Positions 43,601-56,652 of a stretch of DNA of 64,000 bases are shown here, piece by piece. Source of the DNA: Pyxicephalus adspersus. Lineage: Eukaryota > Chordata > Amphibia > Anura > Pyxicephalidae. Position 1 is the stretch's first letter, and each line of letters starts with the position of its first letter. Made by a program: the position numbers and the translations under genes. The notes beneath the pieces were generated by a model. That model had not been told where the DNA came from. It did not search any database and was given only the letters and a program-made list of their open reading frames with translations. The stretch is from the NCBI RefSeq assembly GCF_032062135.1, contig NC_092859.1, forward strand, positions 84,357,433-84,421,432, read 5' to 3'.

Positions 43601-44494
43601 CACCAAGCATAATAGAACACAAAAGATAGGGCAATGTAACACACATTATCAACTATAATCTGAAGATCTCATGCCAAGTGCAAAGTAGCAGCAAAGTGTA
43701 ACTTTATATACAATACTAGTGAGTGAAATGTCAGGCTGATATCTCAGTATCATCACATCAGACAGATGTAGTATTTGTATATTGGACAGCACATGACATT
43801 TCATACCCCAGCACTTTCCGGGGTCACCTCTGCTATATAGAGGGATTGCTGCAACCTGAGACACAAAGCAGCAACATGAAAACCATTGCTAACCAAACAC
43901 AATCATTATTTCACCATCTTGGTGAAATCTGGTAACAAAAAAAGGAATTGATTTTTCTTCCATATAATTAGCAGGTTAGGCACATGGGAAATACAATTAC
44001 CACAATCTACCAAATTAGATGTATTGTTATATAATTGTGAAGAATGACAAATAAGTGAATCAGAGTGTGGAAAGAAGAGTCACAGATCACTACTGATGGG
44101 AGTCCTTCAGAAAACTACTTTTTATTTACTACACTAATTCACATTACACAATGAGGAGTTTTCTGCTGTTCCTGCAATGTGCCGGACACATACATGTGCA
44201 GATTGTTTCCAGGAATGGAGGGGTCCCCACCATGTAATGAGTGACAAGTTTGCTGTGTGTGGTCAGTGTATAGAGGGGCCAGGCATTGTGTTATGTGTGT
44301 GCTACCCCTGTGGCCCCCAGCACAGGCTATGTGTGGCCCCTTCTATAAGACATGGGGTGTCCAGGCTCCGGTGTAGCCCGGGCATTAGGCGGCCCCCTTT
44401 GGCCGGTGACATGTGCACTGAGCAGGCGGTACACAGCCCGGCCCCATACAGCTAGGACATCTGTGCCATTGTCCGACCACAAGCAGACACTCAC
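40659..44494 (-). other. USP44 intron 1
   Basis: AT-rich intron between the non-coding first exon and the first coding exon. No repeats or genes that I could assign. Confidence 0.6.
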
Positions 44495-44610
44495 CGTGCA
44501 GACGTGTTGCTGCTCCCCGGGGAGGGAGAAGCGGAGCGGGGACAACAATAACAAAGTGGGCTTTTCACTCAGCCCGCCGCTCTGCTCTCTCTCTCACGAC
44601 GGTGACGAAG
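44495..44610 (-). other. USP44: USP44 non-coding exon 1 (5' limit uncertain)
   Basis: A strong donor (CACG|GTGAGTGT) on the minus strand at 44495/44494 lies inside the GC-rich promoter block, and its downstream partner is the acceptor at 40659. The transcription start is estimated only from the GC block. Confidence 0.55.
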
Positions 44611-44760
44611 AGGATGACGGCTGAGAGGAGGGAGGTGGAGAAGGGGGAATCCGGGCTCACAGCAGCTCTGCCGCCGGGGATAGGCGGGGCTTGAGACTGA
44701 GCAACAACAGCTCGCGTTCCTGATTGGAACAAAGGACAGAGAGAGGGCGTGTCCTGATGT
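44611..44760 (-). promoter_or_regulatory. USP44: USP44 promoter with CCAAT box
   Basis: CpG-rich sequence runs from about 44330 to 44720. ATTGG at 44723-44727 is CCAAT in the USP44 direction, roughly 100-150 bases above the presumed start, as in NF-Y-driven promoters. No TATA box is seen. Confidence 0.5.
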
Positions 44761-45125
44761 GCGACAAGTCACCATGTTAGCTGTGGGCAGAAGAATCCAT
44801 GCGGCGCATTGTAACACTGCTAGTAAAACCTTGTGTTCTACTGTTCAGATTGGGAGCGCTAGAACGTACACACACACTTCTACACACATACAAACAGGGA
44901 GATTATTGTCAAGGTTTATTTTTTTTATGACGTTATACATAACATACACTACACTCTGATCCTAATACATTAACTAAGAATATCTCCCGCTAGGACCCTA
45001 ATCCGACGGCTATGGTTGTCCTGGTCCCAATATTATTGTTGTGCAAAAAATCCGCAACCAAATGCATGGCCAAGACAATGGGGCTCAGTGCTGAGCCCTG
45101 GCACAAAATGGAGGCATTTCCCTAG

Positions 45126-45176
45126 CAACCAATCAGATACCTGCATTTTATGTCCTTGCGATTTTCTGATTGGTTG
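45126..45176. promoter_or_regulatory. Inverted pair of CCAAT boxes
   Basis: CAACCAATCAGA (45126-45137) and its perfect reverse complement TCTGATTGGTTG (45165-45176) face each other across 27 bases, about 400 bp upstream of the USP44 promoter. Confidence 0.5.
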
Positions 45177-45750
45177 GCAGGTGAATGTTAGCTGACGTTT
45201 GTCAGATCAGAGCAGTCACAATTGTAGCCTAAATCTTGTCTCTATCCTCTACCTAATGTAAGGTGAGCATTCTGTAACACTAGCAGTGCACATCTTAGAA
45301 TTGCTTGTGCTGGATTTTATCACCAGTTGTTAGTGATACGAGCTTTCAGTCAGGTAAATGTATTTCTTCACATTCTCACTTTTATAGAGCCATGCATTCA
45401 TGGATTACTGCTTATATAGAGCTATTTGTTGTGGTAATGTGTGTACAAGGCACTCTGTGTTGTGCTACTAATTGTGTACAATAACACCTCGCCTTGTGCT
45501 GTAATAATGCACGAGGTGTGTTTATTTCTTCTTACAATGGTTATATTAAAGCAGAAGGGTGACTTGTATGAATCGGTATGCTGTATATAATACACCTAAT
45601 AATCTGATGTGTGCTGTAATGAGACATAAGACAGGCCTTCACAAAATGGCTGCTGGTATTTGCTTTCCTTTTTTTATTTTTTTTTATTGCATAACTTTAT
45701 TGAAAAGAACAAAAAAGCAAAAATGTGAACAACAAAGTATCTACATAAGT

Positions 45751-45965
45751 TTCTCATACATGTCTTTTGAAACCCTTACCACTTCCTACCACTCCATATC
45801 TCCCCTCCCATTGTGTGCTAATTCCCCTACCTACTAGATTGTAAGCTCTTCTGGGCAGGGTCCTCTCCTCCTGTGTATATGTCTGTCATGTGCAACCCCT
45901 ATTTAATGTAAAGCACTGCATAATATGTTGGTGCTAAATAAATCCTGTTTATTAATAAATATTAT
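45751..45965 (+). repeat. L2-type LINE 3' tail
   Basis: Carries GATTGTAAGCTCTTCTGGGC, AGGGTCCTCTCCTCC, GTGCAACCCCTATTTAATG, GCACTGCATAATATGTTGG and an AT-rich end. Same family as the LINE at 8755-10008. Confidence 0.85.
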
Positions 45966-46810
45966 TAATAATGAATACACAACAATCAAGAAGTGAAAGA
46001 CAGATGAATATGGAAAGATCAACATTTCCTTATGTTTTATGAAACCTGAGCTTTCATTCAGTTCAGTGTTCAAGAAGATGCACACTTTTCATGCAAACAC
46101 TCCCCCTGTAATTCATGGGAAGAGAGAGGGAGAGATAAAGATGGGGGTTCACCATCTTAGTGTGTACAAAGGGAGTGTAGGACAAGTGCTCAAAATACAC
46201 ATAAAACGGGCACTAGATGGATGTGGCTCACCCTTGTCATGGCAACCACAATGCATCAAAAGGGGAACATAAATATACCTCAGCATGCCAAAAAACCTGC
46301 ACCCTGTGAGAAAAAAAGAAATTAAAAAGGCACAGTAACCCATAGAAACCATTCTGCAGACACGATCTCTGGAATCTCCTCTCAATGGTTGCTATGGGTT
46401 ACTGCACCTCCTGAAGTGCCACAGTGTATCGCTCTTAGTCTGGCCCATCACCTAGGACCTTTCAATCTGGGGCTCAGGCTGGCATTGCTTCAAGTATCAT
46501 CCAGGCAAGCCAACTAGCTATTCCGCAATAGCAAGGTGGCGATACCATCAGGAATGTTTTTTTTTCTTTTTTTATCTTTTCAAATAAAGAGAAAGTTTTA
46601 ATGTTAGTCCTGTTACCATTTTGTCCTAGTCACTGCCAAAAATACCTTTACAATAATTTATTACATAGGGGAAGGAGTATTCACTGCAACCAATCACAGA
46701 GTCACCTTTACCAATGCAAAGTTACTACGATTGGTTACTATGGATAATGTACTTTGTTTCTTGCAGCTCTAAGCTAAATTGAGCTACAAATGTAAAATGC
46801 GTTCTCACAT

Positions 46811-47730
46811 TATATACTATACAGCAATATGCTATACTATATACAGCAAAATACCATACTATATACAGCTATATACAGCAGTATACCATACTATACAGCA
46901 ATATACTATACAGCAATATACCATACTATATACAACAATATACCTATACAGCAATATACAATATTATACAACAATATACCATACTATATACAGCAATATA
47001 CAATATTATACAACAATATACCATACTATAAACAGCAATATACAATACTGTATACAGCAAAATACCATGCTATAAACAGCAATATACCATGCTATATACA
47101 GCAATATACATTACTATATACAACAATATACCATACTATATACAGCAATATACAATACCATACAGCAATATACCATACTGTATACAGGAAAATACCATGC
47201 TATATACAGCAATATACCATGCTATATACAGCAATATACAATACTATATACAGCAATATACTATACTATATACAGCAATATACAATACTATATACAACAA
47301 TATACCATACTATACACAGCAGGGGTGCCAAATTCTGGCCCCCCAAAAGGAATAATTTTTTGGCCCCCAACGGAAATCTAAATATGAATTGCAGCTGGCA
47401 TCACTCACGGCCTCTCTGCTTATGCGTGGCCCTGCTTTGTACTGTTTTATTGACGCAGGGAATTGTAGTAGCGGTGCTATTTCTCTATTATAGGCTTGTG
47501 CCCAATTAAATGTTAAGCAAAACCTCTTTGTTTCCATATGAAAAGGGTTTATATCTAATGGGAAGGAAAAACGTCTTCAATTTTTTCAAAATACTTCAGG
47601 TTTGGTCGGCGACTTTGTCAAAGTTTTTATTTTTTGGCCCACTGTGTATTTGAGTTTGACACCCCTGATATACAGCAATATACAATGGTATATACAACAA
47701 TATACAATACTATATACAGCAATATAAAAA
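46811..47730. repeat. 22-bp minisatellite interrupted by a hAT-like element
   Basis: The unit ATACAGCAATATACCATACTAT repeats with variants (CAACAATATACC, CAGCAAAATACC) over 46811-47319 and resumes at 47668-47730. Since 22 is not a multiple of three and the unit lacks stops in any frame, all frames read through. The 226-codon plus-strand frame is therefore a repeat artefact. Confidence 0.92.
47320..47667 (-). mobile_element. hAT-like non-autonomous transposon (348 bp)
   Basis: Starts CAGGGGTGCCAAA and ends TTTGACACCCCTG, inverted termini of the hAT type. The flanks ATACACAG (47312-47319) and ATATACAG (47668-47675) are 8-bp repeats with one mismatch, as expected for a hAT target duplication. 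There is no intact transposase, though weak coding-like remains (HDASC/LDFR type) lie on the minus strand. Strand is set by the CAGGGGTGTCAAACTC end. Confidence 0.8.
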
Positions 47731-50015
47731 CATTCAACATGCAGGGAGCAGAGGTATGGACAGCATGCTTTACACATGTCCTCACATAATCTCATTTACC
47801 CCATACCTGACATCCTTGTGAGGGTTCATTCATCCCTAGCACACACAAAAGAAAGCTCCACTCAGTTTTTTTCACATTTCCCCAGCATAATCAGGCATTT
47901 AGGAGGGGTTATTGCAGAAGGAACAACCCCTGTTCCTTTCTACAATAACCACCTGCCTGATCCTTTGATTAAGTGGGACTTTAGTCCCACTTTAGAATGG
48001 CAGGGTGGCCTTTTGTGTGGGGTGGGGGTGGGGATTTGTTCTTTATTTTTGTTGTTATTTAGTTTGTCTGTTGGTTAATTTAGTAGGTTTTGCTTTTCTT
48101 TGTAGACTGTGATCTAGTCTGTCCATGCTGGTATTTTTAGTCCCTGGAATTGATCATTGCTTGGCTCCATCCCACTTCTGTAAAGAAACTCATTTAATGG
48201 GGAATAGTGTTCTTTCTTTAAGGAGACCATGGATCCAAAAAGCTTTTCATGCTACATTATTATGCTAGATTTGTCACTATACTTATTCATGAGAAACTTC
48301 CCTGTGAAGTTAAAGTGGTTGTGCTGGATCCAGGGGGCTCCTATTTGATATTTGTTCTGGTGCTGGGTGCAAAAGTCTTGTCCACACTACACATTTATTT
48401 AACCCCATTGTTTTCATAAATTACTTTGCTTAGGCAGCAAAAGGGTTAAAGTCAAAATGCTCTCACAGTCAGCAATTGCTGTTCCCTTGTCATCACAAGA
48501 TGAGCAACTTCATTGAGGGTCATTGGATGATGATGAATGCATATGTTAACACCAGCCTAATACCATGTTTACAGTAACATGGTCCTGACCCATGGTAAGC
48601 ATAGAAGTTGGAGATATTTATCTTCATCTAATATATGCTGAACCTTGACTGCTTCCAGAATAGGTAACTGGAGTCTTTTAAAGCCTAACCTGAAAGTCAC
48701 AAAGTGACCCCCTAGCAACCTCTGGAGGAACTCAGGTTGATAAACTCTGCTTTAAGCAAATGACAAAAAGCAAAATTGATTGCTCAGCTTTCTTTCTGAA
48801 AGTTCCCTTTGCCTGGCCGATTAAAAGAGTTTGATACATATATCAACCCAATTGGTTGTTCATCAACCCACCTTGGTAGATTGATAAACAATGTTGGGGG
48901 ACTGTTGTTCACATGTCAGTTTTTTTGCCTAAGATGAGCACAACCATTTGTCTTGGGAAACAGTAATCTGGCATGCGTAGTTTAAGAATGTGAGCAAGCT
49001 AATTTCTGTGTAAAGGTGCACATGTGGGAAAACTTGTGAGCGTAGATGATCATTCACAGGTCTGGGATCATTATTGGAGAAGGAAAAAGAAAATGAATTA
49101 GAGATAGGTAATTAACTTGTAGATAAGCACTGCAGTCCCCATCTAATCAGAGAAGCAATAAGGACTCAGTGTAAAGATCGAATGAGGGCAGAGATAATAG
49201 GAAGAACACAGCACTTTTTACAGCTGCCAGAGATTTTTCAGCAGATTCTATACAAATCCCCATCATGCTAGGTGACAGATTTAATTCTGATCACAATAGA
49301 AATGTGCAATAATGATCAAATGATTTTTCTGCTTGGATTATTCTTTTCTGTAGATTGTAGTTTTGGGGGCACCAATAAAATCAAAAATATAACACACAGC
49401 ATGTATCTGAATGATATTTCCTACTCCTCGAAATGTAAATCTTTGTATGACACAATTCCTAATTCCATGATAATATTATTTGTTCATTTTTAATTATTAC
49501 AGGGAGTGAAGACATGAAATTTGATAAAGGGGTTGAAAAAGTAACCTCAATGCCTGGGAAAAATAACACAAAAATGCAGTACATCTCAGTTCAATTCCAA
49601 GGAAAGCACTAATTCTATTAATCTAAAATGGTATAAATGTGTTTATAAAGAAATATGTATATATACCATATGACTATTCAAAACTGACACTAGTCTTTAG
49701 TAAATTCCATTGGTTTAAATTAACTGACCCATGGTAGGAAGACACAGATTTGCTAGAGCTTCTGCTGCCTTTCTTATACTTCTGTGCAGCCATATATAAT
49801 GTCAGTCTTTGATGGAATAAATTAGGTTATAATTGTATTTATTAAAATAACATACCAGTTTTTTCCAGTAATCAGTTAACCTATTGTACATTTCTTCTGC
49901 ATTTCTTCTGCATTGAGAAATAGCTACTACTAGCTGTAATACTGCAAATGAGCACTAGATGGCAATATTATATTATCACTTTTTGTCTATTGTCCAAATC
50001 TTTTCAATGTCTAAA

Positions 50016-50016
<1 letters not shown>
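47731..50016. other. Intergenic, mostly unassigned
   Basis: Includes a dispersed-repeat copy at about 48835-49060. No gene is recognised. Confidence 0.5.
48835..49060. repeat. Dispersed repeat, GATGAGCACAACCATTTGTC family, copy 1
   Basis: CCTAAGATGAGCACAACCAT..GTCTTGGG..AATCTGGCATGCGTAGT corresponds in order to AGGCAAGCACGACCATTAGT..CTTGGGCAAGAATCATCTGAC at 57566-57620. Confidence 0.6.
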
Positions 50017-50086
<70 letters not shown>

Positions 50087-50090
50087 CCTA

Positions 50091-50154
<64 letters not shown>

Positions 50155-50166
50155 CCTATATCTATC

Positions 50167-50212
<46 letters not shown>

Positions 50213-50258
50213 CATCTATCTATCTATCCCTCTATCTATCTATCCATCTATCATCTAT
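50017..50258. repeat. (TCTA)n tetranucleotide microsatellite
   Basis: About 240 bp of TCTA units with interruptions by CCCTATATC and CATC. The frames rich in YLSI that cross it are artefacts. Confidence 0.98.
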
Positions 50259-53029
50259 ATAACTAATATCCAGGCTCTGTCTTCTACAGCATGTCTTCAT
50301 TCTACAACCAGTTCTGTAGGATGTCCACAGTCTGTGGTGCAGTATTTTGGTGTTGGGACAGCAGTAGATGCACCTACGCCTGGGAAGTTGACAACAATTG
50401 GTTTACGCAGTAAGATATCAGATGCTTTCAAAAGTGGGGCTCCATGTTTTCTTTTCTTGAGTTGGATTTAATTGTCCTGATATCTGCTGAGAAATTTTAG
50501 CACAAGCTTCTAATGGCAGATGCCGCAGTGCACACTCACAGATTAGTTCATCTGAATCTATATATGCAGCAGAATGGGCTGATTGAATGTTTGACCTAGA
50601 TGAAACAATTTCCATGACTTTGAAAACCTATTTTTTGTTTACTTCAACATTGCTAGAAAAAAAGACAAACAAATGATGAAAACACTTATGCACACACCTG
50701 CAGGTCAATACAGACAATCCTTTAAGAGAAAACACAGTTTGCAGCAGTGGTCACCAATCCACCAACAAATAATTGTAAAGATCAATGCAAATCCAGAAAA
50801 ATCAGAGCACCAGATGTATAGTGACACTGAACTATTTTGCCTGTAATAATGTGTAGATGTTTCCACTAATGCACAGAGACATTGGATGAGGTATCATTTT
50901 TATGGTAAAACTAGAGTTTTTTTAATATATACCAAATGTTGCCTAATATGATGATAATAATATAAGCTGGTCTGGGCTGGATCTATAAAGTAAAAAATAT
51001 ATTACATTAAGGTGGAGTAGGCACAATGAGATCCATGATGCCGTTATCTGAGACAGCGGTACCTAAAGTACTCTAAGCTATGTACGATTTTGCTTGCAAC
51101 ATTCTTTCAGAACATAATCCATATCTGCCTTTTCAATTATATCTGTATCAACTACTTCAAGGCAGGAATCCAAAGTGGTTGTATATATCCCATCAATTAA
51201 ATAAAGGTTTATTCTTATCAAAAAAGAAAAAATGTCTTTTTCTATTGATTAATTCTCATATTTTCATGCTCATTATCTAGTCGTTAAATTAAACTTGGTT
51301 ACAGGCAAGCTGGAAATGCTAGGGCACCACTGTTCTGTAGTGATAAGATTTATAACATGTATAACATTTATGTATGAAATGTACATATTTTATAGCTATA
51401 CCTGTCATGTTTCTTAGGAAAAACCTACAATGCAACAGATACATCAGCAACAGCTCTCCGGTATCAGGCCACAGTGATTAGTGATGAGCTTTGTATAGCA
51501 AGACCAGAACAAAAAGGAAAATGTACTTACTGGTAACCAGATCCATTGAAAGCTATCTAATGTACAATTTCCTTGTTTATGACCCTTTTGCTTTTATTTA
51601 ATAAGTAGATTAAATTAACTCTAGATAATACAGGGAAATAGATATTTGCAGTTTCTTTTTTTTTCCCTGTAAAATGATTTAAACCAATTTTAATGTTATA
51701 TATAGAAACACCATCTTGGAATGATTGAAATGCACCAATTACACCAGGAAGGTGGGAGTACTGAATGTCTTTAAAGGAAACCTGTCAGGAGAGAACTGAG
51801 TCACTACCCCTGATGTATATACAGATAATGACTTCTGCATTCACTTTCTTTTTTGATAGGTATATTTTTTTGGATTAGTTACTCTAGGTACTAAAGTACT
51901 GAGGTCAAAGGATCAGCATAACTGACAGGCAAATAGCATTTCCTGAAGGAAGTCAGCACAAGCATGGTCATGTCACTATAGCTACATACACATGCTAGAT
52001 GATTATTACCAAAGACAAATTATCATAATTGTCTCGGGGACTAAATATAGGCTACCTGCACATGTCAGATGATTCTCCTTCGAAAATCGCCTCAGGGCTG
52101 ATTTCAGACAAGAATCTGGTGTGTGTACAGCGCTCGTTGTTTGTCGTTCATATATCTGTCCTGGCGGATCCACGAACAAACGAACAATTGTAATGAACGT
52201 GAATAGGGGGAGAGAGTGCAGCGGGGTGCCGCTCCGTGTTTCTTCCCCTCCCCTCTCCATAGAGCAGAACAGTGCTGTATGTACAGCTTTCCTTCATGCA
52301 TCGTGCAGTCTTTGGTCTTTGGAAAGGATTGTGAAAGATTTTTTCAAAAAACAAATATTGAACGTGTGTACACATCCATAGAATGTATTTCATGATCCCT
52401 ATCATGTCGCTGGCAGGTCACTAAACAACCAAGCAGGGATCACCCATATAATTTCCATTAGGGAAGTATGCAGGTGTCTCCCTCTTGTCCGCCCTCCTCC
52501 CCTTCCCACAGAACAGTACAATGTGTACAGCACTCCTTGAAAGATTGATTTCAGAGACAGAATTTGACTTCTGTATGCAGTTTAATGCTACATACACGGT
52601 GGATATTTGTCACCTTGGACAAACCATCATGATTCCCCTGGGGGGAAATCTAGCATGAGTTCAGTGGTCCCCCAACATCTTTTAGAGATCCGCTATGGTG
52701 GATTATTAAACAATTGACTGGAGATTATTGCTGTATTTTCCTATGGGAGAGAAAACAAATGGGTGTCTCTTGCTCATCTTCCTCTTAGAATTGAACAGAA
52801 TTGGATATGTAATAATCTTTCCTGATTGTTTGCAACAACATAAATTTTATGTCTGCATAGCTTAACTGTCCCTCTAAGAAACTCACAATGTAAGCCAGTT
52901 TTGGGGTAAATAAATTAATCTACCAATATATTTTATGAAGGAGGAAGAAACCTGCACAAACATGGACAGAACAAAAGGTTAATTTGCCTTACTTAGCCGT
53001 GTACTTTTTTCTTGCAGATTGAACTCATT
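50259..53029. other. Intergenic, one dispersed repeat
   Basis: Contains a repeat of the ACAAACGAACAATTG type at about 51985-52390. Otherwise AT-rich with no gene. Confidence 0.5.
51985..52390. repeat. Dispersed repeat with CATACACATG..AGATGATT ends, copy 2
   Basis: CTACATACACATGCTAGATGATT opens it and GAACGTGTGTACACATCC closes it, with GTGTGTACAGCGCTCGTTG and a purine-rich GGGGGAGAGAG block inside. It shares the ACATGTCAGATGATT box and overall layout with the copies at 48835 and 57385. Confidence 0.55.
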
Positions 53030-53181
53030 GTGCCTGATATAATAAAGCTCTCCAAGACTGGAGAAGATAGACTGTCATTGGAAAACATGGGTGATCCAGC
53101 AAACCTGAAATAGGTTTCACCCAGGTTCTCCCTTGACAGTCTATCTTCTCCAGGTTTGGAGAGCCTTAATAAATCAAGCCC
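53030..53181. mobile_element. Palindromic MITE, copy 1 (152 bp)
   Basis: Left end GTGCCTGATATAATAAAGCTC, right end complementary (GAGCCTTAATAAATCAAGCCC). Both arms carry CTCCA and TCTATCTTCTCC boxes. ATT flanks it on both sides (53027-53029 and 53182-53184). Same family as the element nested in the Tc1 copy at 55741. Confidence 0.8.
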
Positions 53182-54816
53182 ATTATGTACAAGCCCTCTC
53201 AAAGCATAACAATGGCTCAGAAGACGTTTCGGCATAACATAGGTAGCTGGAAGCTCCCACTCATGGGTAGATGGCTCTGTAGCCTCCCCAAACACTGTCT
53301 ATCCATCTCCACCTCTGAAGACCTATTACTGTTGTTCAACTCCTGATGCCTGTTTACAGAATTCCCATCATTCCCCAGGATTTGGTACTTTGCTTTGGTG
53401 GATATTCTTTTGTCACCACTAGGGTAATCCTGAGTTTTGAATTGAAAATATCAAGCAATGAAATCTAAATAGCTTTGTCATGGCTGTTTTTTAAAGAGGA
53501 TCAGTGCAGAAGGGAACAACCCCTTTAGAAAAAGAAGTAAAAAGAAAGAGAGAGAAACGGCAACCCTGATAGAATAGTTGATATTAAAAAATAAAATTTG
53601 CTTTATACATGCCCATAGTTCAGGGGATCTGCACTATAAATATTTTACATAGCCACCAGATGGACCATGTCTGGAAACAGTGAATAGAATTTGTATGCTG
53701 TTGTAGAATACCAGTTTATACTTTACAGTGATTATTGTGTTTAACTACTTTCCTTTCAAGCAGTGTTTAGATATGAGGGAGTTTAAAATAATATTTCAGC
53801 ATGCATATTGTCTACATTCCCAAAGACTCAATGGAATGCATGCCTGCTAGTCATTTACATGGAAAACAAACAAATACAGAAATATCCTCATATAAAAACT
53901 TTGCCTTCTTATGACAGTGTTCTCAAAGAATGAGCTTCTCTTGTACCACCCAGACCGCTGTGAAGTGTCTTGTTTAGACATGGGTGGGATAATCAAACTT
54001 TCACCTGCTTTTACCTTTTATTGCAACACATACACCAGTCTTCAACTTTTTTTCTAATCCTAAATAAGTGATTTTTTATAGCAGTAGAAAATGCACTATA
54101 AAATCTACAGGAATGTATAACTAATGCCCTAAAAGCCATGGTCTCCAGAGGGAGCATGGATTTGGCATTCCATATGTTGTTGGAGAAGTTACACAGGTGA
54201 GAGGTTAATACAGTGGATCTGAATAATTTTGTAATGGTGACCTGAGAATCCTTTGGGGTCCTGGGAGCATTGGAGAATTGTTTTATGGCTGCTGTAACTT
54301 CATCCTCCTTGAAAGCCTTTTTTTACCAAGTTCACTTCATGCAGGGTCTTTTGTGAGGTTTGCAGGATACTTGTTCAACTGTATGTGGGAAGGTAACAGG
54401 TTCAGCTTGTAGGTTGGGGTTGAATTTAAAGAACTTTGTTTTATGACATGGAAGTTTTGTGTGAGGCTACTGTAATGTATATGCAGTTTGGGCAAAGCCA
54501 CAACCTACTCCAAGGACTAGTTTATTAGACGGGAAAGCTGATTCTTTTTTCATGTTTATTGATTTCGTTATTTTCTCTTTTTTTCAGGAGTGCTTTCTGT
54601 GCCATCAAGCCCACCAGATCTTACTATTGGCTGTGAACAGACCATCCTGCAGCAGGCGAGGCTGTGCAAGTAGAGACGGAGATGACCACTTATTGGCAAT
54701 AACCGCACATTTATATTGATGTGATCCAGTATCTGACATTTCATCAAATTGTGCACAATACACAGAATACTTACATTGGTTCACTATGGTATAGGTGTGT
54801 TTTTGTTTACTATATA
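53182..54816. other. Intergenic, no gene recognised
   Basis: Unassigned AT-rich sequence. CCACCAGATGG at 53653-53663 resembles part of a CTCF core, but no wider match is clear. Confidence 0.5.
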
Positions 54817-56652
54817 CAGTCACGTGAAAAAGTAAGTAAGGTTTTGCATATAAGGGACCTAATGAAAAATAATCATTCAGGCACTAATATGTCGTAAAAT
54901 TAGGTACAAAATTATTAGAACCTCAGATGAACAACAACTCATGACATGTTACACTGTGTCATCATTTAACAAAAACTAGGTTAGAAGCAGTGTGTGAAAA
55001 ATTAAGTACACCCCTAACATTTCTATAGAAATTAAGAGAATAGATGGCTGCCAGGCCTTGCTAATTAAATACACTTGAATAATTAAATATCTCTGTAATA
55101 GCAGGAGTTTTGTCAGTTTGCAGATCTATACCATTAAGATGCGTGTTAACACAATTTCAAGTTGGAAAGACATTCACAATGATGTTGGAGAAGCAATTGT
55201 TGTTAACCTTCAATCTACAAAAGAGAATAAGGCCATTTCCAAACAATTTGAAGTACATCATTTCACAGTGAAAAAGACAGTTGCAAATCTTCCCAGGAGT
55301 GGACACCCCGGCAAATTAATTTCAGGTCAGATTATGCAATGCTTAGAGAAATAGCAAAAAAAAAACAAAAAACAAGAGCTCCAACTCAGATATTACAGGC
55401 TTCATTTAGCATCTTACATTTTAAAGTTCATGAAAGTACAAATAGAACAAACAAAAGTATTCTTTGTTTAGAAGGGTTGCCAAGAGAAAGCCTTTTCTCT
55501 CGAAAGAGAACATAGAAGCATAGCTTACATCTGTAAAGTTGCATCTGGACAAACCACAACTTCTGGAACAATACCCTTTGGACAGACAAATGGAGATGTT
55601 TGGCCATTATGCACAGCAAGACATTTGGTGAAAACCGAGCACAGCATATCAGCACAAACACTTTTAACTGTCAAGCACATGGCAGGGTAATGATTTGAGC
55701 TTGTTTTACAGCCACAGGACCTGGGTATCTTGCATTCATTGGGCCTGATTTATTAAAGCTCTCCAAGGCTGGAGAGGATACATTTTTGTCAGTGAAGCTG
55801 GGTGATCCAGCAAACCTGGAATGGATCTGGTCCAGGATTGTAAACATTTGCTAACAAATCTCAAATTACTTTTAAGAAATCCATTCCAGGTTTGCTGAAT
55901 CACTCAGTTTCACTGATAAAGGTGTGTCTTTTCCAGCCTTGGAGAACTTTAATAAATAAGGCCCATTGAGTAGACAGTTAACTCTCTGTATGCCAAAATA
56001 TTTTAGTGTCAAATGGTATACATAAAAAAGATCTGAAGAAGAATGATCAGTAATTATTTTCTACAGACATAGCACTTCATTAGTGCTTTATAGAAAAAAA
56101 CATAATGAATATTAATCCTGGCTAATTGGGTAACATTTAAAGCTTGCCCAAAACTGGGTCATACAGCAGGGCAATGATCCCAAGCAAACCAGGAAAACCA
56201 AGCAACAATCTGCTGAAAAAGAAAAAATTGAGGTGTTGCAATAGCCCATTCAAAATCCAGACCTCAACCTGATCAAAATGCTGTGCATTTTAACCTTAAG
56301 ATAGCTGTGCATAAATGAATGCCTGCAAACCTTAATAAATCAGAGCAATGTTTTAAAACCTATTGTGCCAAAATTCTTAAACAACAATGTGAGGGAATGA
56401 TAAAAATCATATGGAAAGTGATTTGCTAAAGATGGTTCTATAAACTATTGAATCATGGGGTGTTTTTTATACATTGATTCACCATTTTGGACTATTTTTG
56501 TTAAAAAAAAGACAAGGTGAAATCTGTTGTGTGTTGTTTTACATCTCAGGTTAGATTTAAATAATTTTAGAACTTGCTAGGGAGCAGATAATTTCCTGGT
56601 ACAGAAAACCTCAGTAAAAAAGGAAGGGTGTACTTTCTTTCTCACATGACAG
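54817..56652 (+). mobile_element. Tc1-like DNA transposon, degraded, full length between TIRs
   Basis: Left end CAGTCACGTGAAAAAGTAAGTA and right end TACTTTCTTTCTCACATGACAG are inverted repeats, each flanked by TA (54815-54816 and 56653-54). The inner repeat CAACCTCAGATG-like/CATCTCAGGTT pair is also visible. Transposase remains run from about 55138: an N-terminal helix-turn-helix piece (KAISKQFEVHHFTV, NLPRSGHPGK) ends in a stop at 55352-55354, and further fragments continue in shifted frames to about 56450. It is inactive and carries a nested MITE at 55741-55964. Confidence 0.9.
55741..55964. mobile_element. Palindromic MITE, copy 2, nested in the Tc1 element (224 bp)
   Basis: Ends GGGCCTGATTTATTAAAGCTC and its complement GAACTTTAATAAATAAGGCCC. 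The arms include CCAAGGCTGGAG and CCAGGTTTGCTGAATCAC. ATT is present on both sides (55738-55740 and 55965-55967), and the Tc1 sequence continues across the insertion. Confidence 0.85.

Larger units (their letters stand above)
44761..46810. other. Intergenic upstream of USP44
   Basis: Contains the inverted CCAAT pair at 45126-45176 and an L2-type tail at 45751-45965. No gene is recognised. Confidence 0.5.

Noticed and set aside
46829..47509. Plus-strand open frame of 226 codons rich in YTI/YNN
   Set aside because: It is the translation of a stop-free 22-bp minisatellite running into a hAT-like insert, with no protein-like composition.
49948..50471. Overlapping open frames rich in YLSI
   Set aside because: They are produced by the (TCTA)n microsatellite.
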